The notes under the pieces were generated by a model. The model did not search any database. It had not been told where the DNA came from and saw only the letters and a list, made by a program, of their open reading frames with translations. A program made the position numbers and the translations under genes. From the NCBI GenBank assembly GCA_013042925.1, contig JABDPH010000300.1, positions 1 through 6,731 on the forward strand: DNA of 6,731 nt. Reading direction: 5' to 3'. Of this stretch, positions 1 through 6,094 are shown piece after piece. How positions within the stretch are numbered: the stretch's first letter is position 1; every line of letters begins with the position of its first letter. Source of the DNA: Eudoraea sp. (GTDB lineage: Bacteria; Bacteroidota; Bacteroidia; Flavobacteriales; Flavobacteriaceae).

Positions 1-23
1 ACTTGTTATTAAGATGTCACATC

Positions 24-602
24 ATGAAATCACCGTTTAAGCTACCTTTCTATTACCTTTTTTTGTCATTCTCATTGATGCTGGGTACGGCATTGGCTTT
101 CGCCCAGGACGGCGAACACAATGCCACGCCATCCTTGCTTCTTGGGCAGGGCGATCAACTCCCGGGTGTAAAAGCCGGACTTGAGGCGGGCAATCCTGAT
201 TTAGTTGCAGCCTTGAAAGAAATCGTCGAAGACGCCAATACCGCGCTTGAGCAACCAATCGCCAACGTCGTTGACGAGGGTGCCCTACCACCGAGCGGCG
301 ACCCTCACGACTACTATAGCTATAGCCCCTATTGGTGGCCAGATTCTGAAAATCCAGATGGCCCCTACATTTGGCGTGACGGGGTGACTAACCCCGATCG
401 GTACACCTCCGACGTCTCGCGGCTTGAAACGATGTGCGATGCCGTCAGATCACTTGTTCTTGCTTGGTATTTCACCCACAATGATCGCTACGCGAAACGT
501 GCAGCTACTCGATCCACTGCCGGAAGGCTGGTAAACCTTGCTTGTCCTACATATCTAGGCCGAGTCCATTTTGAGGAAAGCACAGATTACGAAAGACTGT
601 GA
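24..602 (+). pseudogene. Alginate lyase family protein, N-terminal fragment (truncated)
   Basis: The ATG at 24 starts a 192-residue product with a clear signal peptide (hydrophobic core, probable cleavage after AFAQ, residues 25-28), so it would be exported. A TTG seven codons upstream is in frame but only lengthens the N-terminus. Residues about 93-165 resemble the start of the alginate lyase superfamily domain (PF05426 type): the run SYSPYWWPD (99-107), PYIWRDG (114-120), then a helix resembling DAVRSLVLAWYF and NDRYAKRA. Family members are usually near 380-400 residues. Here the similarity stops around residue 163 (nt about 510), and a short unrelated tail runs to a TGA. I looked at the two other forward frames after that point and saw no family continuation, so this looks like a deletion or rearrangement breakpoint rather than one frameshift. 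The stretch is visibly more GC-rich than the rest of the window. Residues needed for catalysis would lie in the missing part, so activity is unlikely. The family call is confident; the pseudogene status is inferred. Confidence 0.75.
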
Positions 603-846
603 CAATAAAAAAGTGAGTTGGTAAAATGAGGTTGACGAGCTTGTAGATTAATTGGCAAATAAACTTAACAGGAAAATAATTATGGCTAACAAGCTATATG
701 TTGCATATTGTTTTTTGTCTTACTCGACACCGCGTAGTATCTTTAATCTCTTGTACAAGGAACGCTAAAAGACTGGAGGAGAAACAAGCAATCCGCTCCT
801 TATAGCAGATTGTTTTACGAAATTTAAGCTCAATAAGTAAATAGAT
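603..846. other. Spacer without a recognisable gene
   Basis: This is AT-rich sequence between the broken lyase and the lipoprotein gene. The only forward ORF noticed is a 28-codon one at 682-768 with no recognisable features, judged chance. The sequence GGCTAACAAG near 684-693 and TTGTAC at 751-756 weakly recall the ends of an integron attC site, and TTGTAC matches six of seven bases of the complement of GTACAAC at 1377-1383 beyond the next gene. The arms between them do not pair convincingly, so a decayed cassette boundary is only a possibility. No clear promoter was seen. Confidence 0.4.
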
Positions 847-1326
847 ATGAAAATAATAAAAATGATTTTTGCCTTATTATTCCTCTTTAATTTGTCTTGT
901 AAAAACAACTCGGAAACATTAGAAGTTGATTCATTTAGCAATGATAACAAAGCTCAATTTGATGTTGCTAAAGCTACAGTAATCATTGAAAAACGATGTA
1001 AGGAGTTTGAAGATGCTATTAAAATAGGAGATTCAATAGCTGTGGGTGACCTTTACACAGTTGACACAAAAATAATACCGAGTCATATCGGCAGAAATAG
1101 CATAATCACGGAAGTCCATGAGATGTTTCGAGACAGCATTACTGAAATGAGCTTCAAGATTATCAATCTATGGGGTAATGATAATATTATTGTAGAAGAT
1201 GCATTTGTTGAATTTTATCATGCCAATGGAACGCTTGTGAGCAAAGGGAATGCTCTTTTAGTTTGGAAAAAAGAGGAGGATACCTGGCGAATTTTCCGTG
1301 ATGTATATAAAGCTGAAAAAAAATAG
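847..1326 (+). CDS. DUF4440 / SnoaL-like (NTF2 fold) lipoprotein
   Basis: This is a 159-residue protein. The first 18 residues form a lipoprotein-type signal: a basic start, a hydrophobic core, then FNLSC with the candidate lipidated cysteine at position 18. The -3 residue (Asn) is not the textbook one, though Bacteroidota lipoboxes are relaxed. Residues about 43-156 fit the DUF4440/SnoaL-like group of the NTF2-like superfamily. They show a first helix (IIEKRCKEFEDAIKIGD), then LYTVDTKIIPSHIGRNSI, a mid-domain VEDAFVEFYHANGTLVSKGN, and the end-of-domain pattern LLVWKKEEDTWRIFRDVY (138-154). The fold is a small cone-shaped pocket used in various enzymes and binding proteins, so no substrate can be named. 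The protein probably sits on a membrane facing the periplasm. It stands alone: the next gene is about 150 bases away across an attC-like inverted repeat. Family confidence is good; lipidation is moderate. Confidence 0.8.
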   Translation: MKIIKMIFALLFLFNLSCKNNSETLEVDSFSNDNKAQFDVAKATVIIEKRCKEFEDAIKIGDSIAVGDLYTVDTKIIPSHIGRNSIITEVHEMFRDSITEMSFKIINLWGNDNIIVEDAFVEFYHANGTLVSKGNALLVWKKEEDTWRIFRDVYKAEKK

Positions 1327-1376
1327 AAAGAACACGGATTACGAATAAAATAGAAATGAACATTTTCATGAACTGC

Positions 1377-1460
1377 GTACAACAATGTATATAAACTATT
1401 AAAAACGGCTCATATACAGAACCGTTACCTCATACAGTTTATTATACAATTTAGTCTAAC
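1377..1460. repeat. attC-like imperfect inverted repeat
   Basis: TGTATATAAACT (1386-1397) pairs with AGTTTATTATACA (1436-1448) over 12 base pairs with one unpaired T. Nested inside, AACGG (1404-1408) pairs with CCGTT (1422-1426). GTACAAC (1377-1383) lies at the left outer end. GTCTAAC (1454-1460) at the right end fits RYYYAAC, which is the wrong half-site for that side of a + strand attC. A long stem with an extrahelical base is typical of integron attC sites, but the right core site is not canonical. A hairpin formed in transcripts is the simpler alternative. Confidence 0.45.
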
Positions 1461-1478
1461 AGTTTTAAAGCAAATATC

Positions 1479-2120
1479 ATGACAATAGCAACTAATCGAA
1501 AAAAATTACAATTTTGGACGAATTGGTCACTCTTAAGTATGGGAATTATAACAGCAAGTTATATTGTAAGCTTAATTGCTGTTGGAATAGTAGGCATGGG
1601 AATCTTTGGAATTACCTATGATGAGTGGGGAACACCGCTCGCAAATACACTTATGCATATGACTGGAGGTGCAGTGATTGGATTAGGCGTAGGTCTTTAT
1701 CAAAAAGCACTATTAAAAAAGATATTTAAAGTTACGTCAATCTGGATTTATACTTTAATTTTAGGATTTGTCATAACTGAGCTGTTGACAGGTATTGTTT
1801 TATTGCAAACTGAATTTGTCAGAGGGCAATTAAGGTTCATTGAATTTAATCCCTTGCCTGAATCTATAATTGTTTCAATAGCCGGATTATTAATTGGATT
1901 TTTACAGTGGTTAATATTAAGAAAATCATTTTCACGAAGCATCTATTGGATAATAGCTAGTTCGATAGGTTGGTGGCTCATTATTTTCTTACCCTATACA
2001 GTGGGTCTTATTGATGAACAGGCATCTATCTTCGCATTTATTCCAGGTTCATTTCTATATGGAGCAATTACAGGAGCAGTTTTAATGTGGGTATTGAAAC
2101 CGAAAGAAATTAATGTTTGA
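1479..2120 (+). CDS. Six-helix integral membrane protein of unknown function
   Basis: This 213-residue protein matches no family I can name with certainty. It has a short basic N-terminus (residues 1-12) followed by about six hydrophobic segments, near 17-44, 57-76, 87-109, 129-148, 154-174 and 185-206. The C-terminus ends in a basic LKPKE tail. Three glycine-rich helices followed by basic residues look related to one another: GGAVIGLGVGLYQKALLKK (63-81), AGLLIGFLQWLILRKSFSR (135-153) and YGAITGAVLMWVLKPK (194-209). This suggests an internally repeated membrane domain. The pattern GFLQWLILRK plus IIASSIGWW recalls uncharacterised membrane proteins from cyanobacteria and other phyla, but this is from memory. 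There is no catalytic motif, no transporter signature and no large soluble domain. The ATG start lies directly before the basic N-terminus, with no evident ribosome binding site, as is common in Bacteroidota. It is flanked on both sides by attC-like inverted repeats, so it may be a single-gene cassette. Confidence 0.75.
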   Translation: MTIATNRKKLQFWTNWSLLSMGIITASYIVSLIAVGIVGMGIFGITYDEWGTPLANTLMHMTGGAVIGLGVGLYQKALLKKIFKVTSIWIYTLILGFVITELLTGIVLLQTEFVRGQLRFIEFNPLPESIIVSIAGLLIGFLQWLILRKSFSRSIYWIIASSIGWWLIIFLPYTVGLIDEQASIFAFIPGSFLYGAITGAVLMWVLKPKEINV

Positions 2121-2140
2121 TACATAATTTGAATAACGAG

Positions 2141-2270
2141 GCATAACGATGTATAACAATAATAGTCGAGATAGTTATAAATTCAAAGTTGGTAACCAGC
2201 TTCAACTTTCTTATACTTTAACAAGAAAGTGCTACGTAAACGGCTGCCTTACTTATACTGAATGTTTGCA
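2141..2270. repeat. attC-like imperfect inverted repeat with alternative inner hairpins
   Basis: The outer arms around AACGATGTATAA (2145-2156) and TTATACTGAATGTT (2253-2266) are imperfectly complementary. At the ends, GCATAAC (2141-2147) pairs with GTTTGC (2264-2269) if one base bulges. Two inner stems are possible but exclude one another: AAAGTTG (2185-2191) with CAACTTT (2203-2209), and ACTTTCTT (2205-2212) with AAGAAAGT (2223-2230). The length of about 130 bases is like the long attC sites of chromosomal integrons. Neither end site fits the RYYYAAC/GTTRRRY consensus exactly, so this is weaker than the sites further right. Confidence 0.35.
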
Positions 2271-2295
2271 GTAAGCAATAAAAAATAAATCTATC

Positions 2296-3201
2296 ATGCT
2301 GATTGGCGTATTCTACATTATTGTCCCTCTTTTATTAATTGGAATTATAGCATTTCAAAAACAGCCAAATGTTTGGAGCTGGATTTTAACAATAACCTCT
2401 TTTGGATTAGTTATAGCCTATTTGTGGACAACCGCACGTTGGGAAATGGTAAGTATATATTTCAGACCAATATTCCCAATACTATACATAGTAGCATGTT
2501 TGGTTGGTTACAAACGAATATTAACGCTCAAAACTCATACAAAGAAAATAGCTTTGATATTTAATACAGGGCTTCATATAGCATTAATTGTGTTTTTTTT
2601 AGGTCTAAATTGGTTTTCATTTAAAGGATATATTGCACCAGAAAATACGATTGATTTAGTTTCTCCTTTTCATGGTGGAAAGCAAATTGTGTTGCATGGA
2701 GGTTCAAGCCCTTTCATCAACGGACATTTTCACGTTAAACCACAAAATTATGCTCTTGATATTGTTGGGCTGAATAATCTTGGAATGCGAGCTTCCTCAT
2801 TTGCAGGAGGGGCTGATTTGAATAACTATGTAATATATGGAGCGCCTATTTATAGTCCATGCAACGGTACGATTATTCAAGCTGTTGATGAATATGATGA
2901 TCTAACGCCACCAATTACTGATAAAATAAATTTAGCTGGAAATCACATTTTGATTGAAAGTGATGGAGTTGAAATACTTTTAGCTCATCTTAAAAAAGGG
3001 AGCATAATGGTTAATGTAGGAGATTCTGTAACAACCAATACATTACTAGGTCAAGTAGGCAATACTGGTAACACAAGCGAACCTCACTTGCATATACATG
3101 TCGAAAAAGGGGGAGAAGCTAACACAATATTAAATGGCGAGGCTGTGCCCTTTACAATTAATAAAGATTTTCTTGTGAGAGGTAAATTAATAAAGTATTA
3201 A
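2296..3201 (+). CDS. Membrane-anchored M23 family (LytM-like) metallopeptidase
   Basis: This is a 301-residue protein with two parts. Residues 1-107 hold about four hydrophobic helices (near 3-20, 26-45, 57-72, 85-105). Residues about 120-290 form an M23/LytM peptidase domain, presumably outside the cytoplasmic membrane. Domain marks are NYALDIVG (151-158) with the metal-binding Asp155; the beta-strand region YGAPIYSPCNGTII (181-194); LLAHLKKGS with His231; VGDSVTTNTLLGQVGNTGNT (241-260); and PHLHIHVE, whose His264-x-His266 is the family HxH motif. Known M23 enzymes cut peptide cross-links in peptidoglycan using zinc. The first ligand motif, normally HxxxD, reads Asn151-x-x-x-Asp155 here; His144 or His146 is close by. 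I recall a 'YALD' subgroup of M23 proteins that also lacks this His, so the enzyme may still be active, but that is uncertain. The gene is bracketed by attC-like repeats. The family call is firm; activity and target are inferred. Confidence 0.88.
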   Translation: MLIGVFYIIVPLLLIGIIAFQKQPNVWSWILTITSFGLVIAYLWTTARWEMVSIYFRPIFPILYIVACLVGYKRILTLKTHTKKIALIFNTGLHIALIVFFLGLNWFSFKGYIAPENTIDLVSPFHGGKQIVLHGGSSPFINGHFHVKPQNYALDIVGLNNLGMRASSFAGGADLNNYVIYGAPIYSPCNGTIIQAVDEYDDLTPPITDKINLAGNHILIESDGVEILLAHLKKGSIMVNVGDSVTTNTLLGQVGNTGNTSEPHLHIHVEKGGEANTILNGEAVPFTINKDFLVRGKLIKY

Positions 3202-3221
3202 GAACCAGAACAATGCCAGCC

Positions 3222-3288
3222 GCTAAAACTATATAACAAATCATAGCACCTTATCAGGATGCTAAGATTGTAATGCTCAACGTTAGGC
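3222..3288. repeat. attC-like site ending in core GTTAGGC
   Basis: The left arm ATAACAAATCATAGCACC (3233-3250) and right arm GGATGCTAAGATTGTAAT (3257-3274) form an imperfect hairpin with a six-base loop (3251-3256) and a few unpaired bases. The right end is GTTAGGC (3282-3288), an exact match to the GTTRRRY core where integron integrases cut. The left end, GCTAAAAC (3222-3229), resembles the partner RYYYAAC only loosely. Size (67 bases), asymmetry and the right-hand core all suit an attC site facing the + strand, that is, following the M23 gene and opening the serine hydrolase cassette. Confidence 0.55.
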
Positions 3289-3316
3289 AAAATACAAATA
3301 TTTATAACCGGAAATA

Positions 3317-4726
3317 GTGAAAATTAGATTTATAGTACTGTTCATGATATTAAATACAGGAATAGCCAATTCTCAAATCATTAATGAAGCAATAAACAAT
3401 ATTCCTGAATTTGTAGAAGCTGAAAGAAACATTTTTCACACCCCAAGCATTACTGTTGGAATAACAAATGCCGATGGCATCATTTATTTAAAAACTTTTG
3501 GCAAGGGAGAGGTCAATGAATTGCATTTACTTGGTTCAACAAGTAAATCATTTACAGCCCTAATTACTCTAACTCTTCAACAAAAGGGATTAATAGATTT
3601 AGATAGACCAGTTAATGATTATTTACCCTGGTTTAAATTCAAGAATTCCCAACAATCTGAATGGGTTACAGTTAAAAACCTTTTAAATCACACTTCAGGC
3701 ATTCCCCGTGAATTTGGAATTAATGAACCTAAAATTGGAATCGATCTTGAAAATTTTTATTCCAACCAATTAGAACAGATTGAAATTAGTAACAAACCCG
3801 AAGAGACGTATGAATACTCAAACATCAATTATATACTACTTGGATTCATCATTGAGGAAGTTTCTGGAAAGAAATACGCTGAAGTATTTAATGAGGAAGT
3901 TGCAAATTCCCTTCAACTTAGCAAATCTTTTGCTTCTTTAAAGGAAGCTCAGAAAAATGACTTAATGCAAAGTTATCAGCATCTACTTTGGTTTCCTGTA
4001 ATTCAAAAAAAAGTAACATTTAACGATTGTACTGCAGCCTCAGGTTTCATATCAACCACTGCAAAAGACATGTGTGTATATCTAAAGGAATTGATGAATT
4101 CTTATAATCAAAATCCAACATCAGCTATTAACTCAACAATCACACATAAACTTTTTCAGCCAAGAACGGATATTAGCTCAAATTATGGGATGGGTTGGGT
4201 AATAGAAAATTGGAAAGGGAATCTTCTGTTTGATCATTCAGGTTCTACCCAAAGTTTTAGCTCATATATGTTTATATTACCTAACAAGGAAGTCGGAGGG
4301 ATTATATTAACAAATACAGGGGTTTCACCTGCGACCCGTATTGGTGGAAAAATATTGAGAAACCTAACCAATAATGAATTAGTCGAATATTCTAATACAA
4401 GTTTTTATTTAACTAATGCTATACCTTTGATTGCTATAACTATTTTGATTTTTCTTTTTAATCAAATAAAGAAATGGACTAAACTTAAGTGTCCAATTGG
4501 TTTTAGGAAAAGTAGCTTAAACAACTTTTTCTTGTTAATAGGGATAACTTTAGGTATGTTTTGGGTGATTGGGGTTCCATTGCTATTTAATGTTTCAATT
4601 TCAATTGCTCTTGATTATAACCCAAATGTTGGTTATAGTTTAGTAGTTTTAGGTATTGGAACAATTCTAATTTCGTTCATCAGATATTTTATTCAAACTG
4701 GAGATACTTTGCCTAACAAAAAATAA
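3317..4726 (+). CDS. Serine hydrolase, beta-lactamase/class C penicillin-binding fold, with C-terminal membrane helices
   Basis: This 469-residue protein starts with GTG. That start is chosen because it gives a complete signal peptide (residues 1-20, probable cleavage after IANS); the next Met, residue 10, would cut into the hydrophobic core. Residues about 27-350 form the beta-lactamase-like domain (PF00144 type). It has Ser74-Thr-Ser-Lys77 (the SxxK motif with nucleophile Ser74), Tyr167-Ser-Asn169 (YxN), and His307-Ser-Gly309 (HxG, in the place of KTG). LLNHTSGIP (122-130) and YGMGWVIE (290-297) are also typical. Three hydrophobic helices follow, near 365-383, 402-424 and 437-457, so the enzyme is probably tethered with its active site in the periplasm. 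The family includes esterases, D-aminopeptidases, carboxypeptidases and beta-lactamases; the motifs do not decide between them. The last codons overlap a GCCTAAC core, and the gene sits between complementary integron-type cores. Confidence 0.88.
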   Translation: MKIRFIVLFMILNTGIANSQIINEAINNIPEFVEAERNIFHTPSITVGITNADGIIYLKTFGKGEVNELHLLGSTSKSFTALITLTLQQKGLIDLDRPVNDYLPWFKFKNSQQSEWVTVKNLLNHTSGIPREFGINEPKIGIDLENFYSNQLEQIEISNKPEETYEYSNINYILLGFIIEEVSGKKYAEVFNEEVANSLQLSKSFASLKEAQKNDLMQSYQHLLWFPVIQKKVTFNDCTAASGFISTTAKDMCVYLKELMNSYNQNPTSAINSTITHKLFQPRTDISSNYGMGWVIENWKGNLLFDHSGSTQSFSSYMFILPNKEVGGIILTNTGVSPATRIGGKILRNLTNNELVEYSNTSFYLTNAIPLIAITILIFLFNQIKKWTKLKCPIGFRKSSLNNFFLLIGITLGMFWVIGVPLLFNVSISIALDYNPNVGYSLVVLGIGTILISFIRYFIQTGDTLPNKK

Positions 4727-4764
4727 ACGCCAATTAAAACAGGCGTTTATTCAAACCGTTGTGA
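4711..4764. repeat. attC-like site starting with core GCCTAAC
   Basis: GCCTAAC (4711-4717) fits the RYYYAAC core and lies within the last codons of the serine hydrolase gene, as is common in integron cassettes. It is the exact complement of GTTAGGC at 3282-3288 in front of the same gene. The stem is AATAAACGCC (4722-4731) with GGCGTTTATT (4742-4751), ten perfect base pairs. The right-hand core GTTGTGA (4758-4764) departs from GTTRRRY at two places. The reading as an attC site depends mainly on the matched core in front of the gene. Confidence 0.55.
4722..4751 (+). terminator. Strong hairpin directly after the serine hydrolase stop codon
   Basis: A ten-base-pair perfect stem (4722-4731 with 4742-4751, loop of ten bases) begins at the stop codon of the serine hydrolase gene. 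Placement suits transcription termination, but no clear T-run follows the stem, only TTTATTC. It may act as a weak terminator or mRNA 3' end as well as being the core of the attC-like site described at 4711-4764. Confidence 0.4.
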
Positions 4765-4968
4765 GCAATTTCAAAATTGAATCTTGAAATTATTATCCGC
4801 TCATCTCATCATATTCCATTCAGTTATTGCGTTAACCCCGAGATTTATACTGATTCAACTTGCTTAATAAACTAATTTAACTTCTTGTTAGCACTAAATT
4901 AACACCGCACACTTATCAACAAGAGAGCTTATTGATTAACTTTACTTAAGCCATTAAAATTTGAAGCT
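4762..4968. other. Upstream region of the SDR gene with two AT-rich hairpins
   Basis: No gene was found here. AATTTCAA (4767-4774) pairs with TTGAAATT (4784-4791), flanked by TGAGC (4762-4766) and GCTCA (4799-4803), which would extend the stem across a seven-base bulge. Further on, TAATTTA (4873-4879) pairs with TAAATTA (4895-4901). The SDR promoter should lie in this stretch, but I could not find a convincing match to the Bacteroidota TTTG/TAnnTTTG pattern, so none is called. Confidence 0.35.
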
Positions 4969-5919
4969 ATGAAACGATTATCCGTTATTTTTATCGCCAT
5001 CTACTCCATGTCAATAATTTGGGCAAATGCCCAAGAACAGAAAGTAATTCTTATAACAGGAACCGCATCTGGAATTGGGAAAGCTACTGCTGAATCATTG
5101 ATCAAGAAGGGTCACACGGTATACGGTGGCGATATCCAGGTTGAAGAGAACCTCTATCTCAACGATATCGGTGGCCATGCCTTAATTATGGATGTTACGA
5201 AAGATGATCAGGTCAATTCCGGTGTACAAAAGGTAATCGATGAACAAGGGCGTATAGACGTATTGATCAACAATGCTGGTTATGGTTCCTTTGGTACTAT
5301 TGAAAACATCGAAATGGACGAGCTTCAAAACCAATTCGATGTAAATGTTTTTGGATATGCTCGCCTTCAGAAGGCAGTTCTGCCACATATGCGTAAACAA
5401 AGATCCGGGCTAGTTATTGTGGTATCTTCAGTTGTGGGTGAAATATCTTATCCAATGTTAGGATGGTATGCCGCAACCAAACATGCCGTTGAAGCCATGG
5501 CGGATGCGCTCCGTCAGGAAGTAGCTCCATTTGGAATTGATGTAGTCAAAATACAGCCTGGCGCAGTTAAAACGAATTTTCCTAATGTCGCATTGGCAAA
5601 ACTCGATCAATCTCATATCCCCGAAGATTACAAACAATTAGCGGCTGATTTCAAGCTGGTAGTGGAAGGAACGTATGCTGATAATGCGGAAAGTCTGGAT
5701 GGAACGGTTTATTATATCGTACAAGCTATGGAAGCAGAAGAACCGCAAACCGAATATCGCACCACGATGAGTTCGCAGATGGCCATACAATCAAAGATCA
5801 ACTTGAGCGAAAAGGATCATGACAAATTAAATGCCAGTCAATTCCAGCAGGCTGTTAACTTCCTTAGGATGAGAAAAGCGGCTGAAAAGAAAAAGGGAAA
5901 TGAAGATAAGAGAAATTAA
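4969..5919 (+). CDS. Classical short-chain dehydrogenase/reductase (SDR) with N-terminal signal-like segment
   Basis: This 316-residue protein has a complete classical SDR domain at residues about 25-285. It shows the cofactor-binding loop TGTASGIG (30-37), Asp55 after the second strand (which suggests NAD rather than NADP), NNAG (101-104), and the catalytic tetrad Asn126, Ser154, Tyr167 and Lys171 (YAATK). PGAVKTNF (197-204) follows the active site, then a longer substrate-binding end and a charged tail (KKKGNEDKRN). The substrate cannot be told. The odd part is the front: residues 1-22 (basic start, hydrophobic run, WANAQ) look like a cleavable signal peptide, whereas SDRs need cytoplasmic cofactor. 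The only other candidate start before the TGTASGIG loop is Met14, which would leave a short, partly hydrophobic tail. The gene is alone, with about 240 bases before it and 175 after it. Its 3' flank lacks a matching attC-type core, so it does not look like a cassette. Confidence 0.9.
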   Translation: MKRLSVIFIAIYSMSIIWANAQEQKVILITGTASGIGKATAESLIKKGHTVYGGDIQVEENLYLNDIGGHALIMDVTKDDQVNSGVQKVIDEQGRIDVLINNAGYGSFGTIENIEMDELQNQFDVNVFGYARLQKAVLPHMRKQRSGLVIVVSSVVGEISYPMLGWYAATKHAVEAMADALRQEVAPFGIDVVKIQPGAVKTNFPNVALAKLDQSHIPEDYKQLAADFKLVVEGTYADNAESLDGTVYYIVQAMEAEEPQTEYRTTMSSQMAIQSKINLSEKDHDKLNASQFQQAVNFLRMRKAAEKKKGNEDKRN

Positions 5920-5993
5920 CATTTTATGACTTTTGACTTTTTTGCTGCCGAAGGTACTTTCTTTGCTTAATCTAGATGAGTCATACTCCAAAA

Positions 5994-6022
5994 GAGTTAT
6001 ACCCGCCTGCCGGCATGCAGGC
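5994..6022. repeat. GC-rich palindromic element (REP-like), left copy
   Basis: GAGTTATACCCGCCTGCC (5994-6011) leads into a palindrome in which GCCTGC (6005-6010) pairs with GCAGGC (6017-6022). It stands out as GC-rich in AT-rich surroundings. Read on the - strand it would encode PACRQAG, a peptide I recall from spurious ORFs over dispersed palindromic repeats in many bacterial genomes. An inverted copy of the first 18 bases, with one mismatch, is at 6605-6622. Confidence 0.65.
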
Positions 6023-6094
6023 ACGAACATGATGGCAGTAATTCGACAAAATAGGTGTTAATTGAATATTTTGATTTGAACTATATTTCAAAAA

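Noticed and set aside
37..291. An 84-codon - strand ORF inside the lyase fragment
   Set aside because: It lies wholly antisense to a region with clear alginate lyase family residues and shows no family pattern itself.
682..768. A 28-codon forward ORF in the first spacer (ATG at 682, TAA at 766-768)
   Set aside because: It has no recognisable motif, no supporting start signal beyond a weak purine stretch, and such short ORFs are expected by chance in AT-rich DNA.
2373..2564. A 63-codon + strand ORF in another frame within the M23 gene
   Set aside because: It overlaps the membrane-helix region of the M23 gene, whose product is coherent along its whole length.
5927..5943. Short tandem GACTTTTGACTTTT after the SDR gene
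   Set aside because: Two copies of a 7-base T-rich unit are easily explained by chance, and no hairpin precedes it to make a terminator.
5827..6030. A 67-codon ORF on the - strand overlapping the SDR 3' end and the palindrome
   Set aside because: Its N-terminal PACRQAG comes from the GC-rich palindromic repeat, and the rest is antisense to the SDR gene. There is no protein-like pattern.
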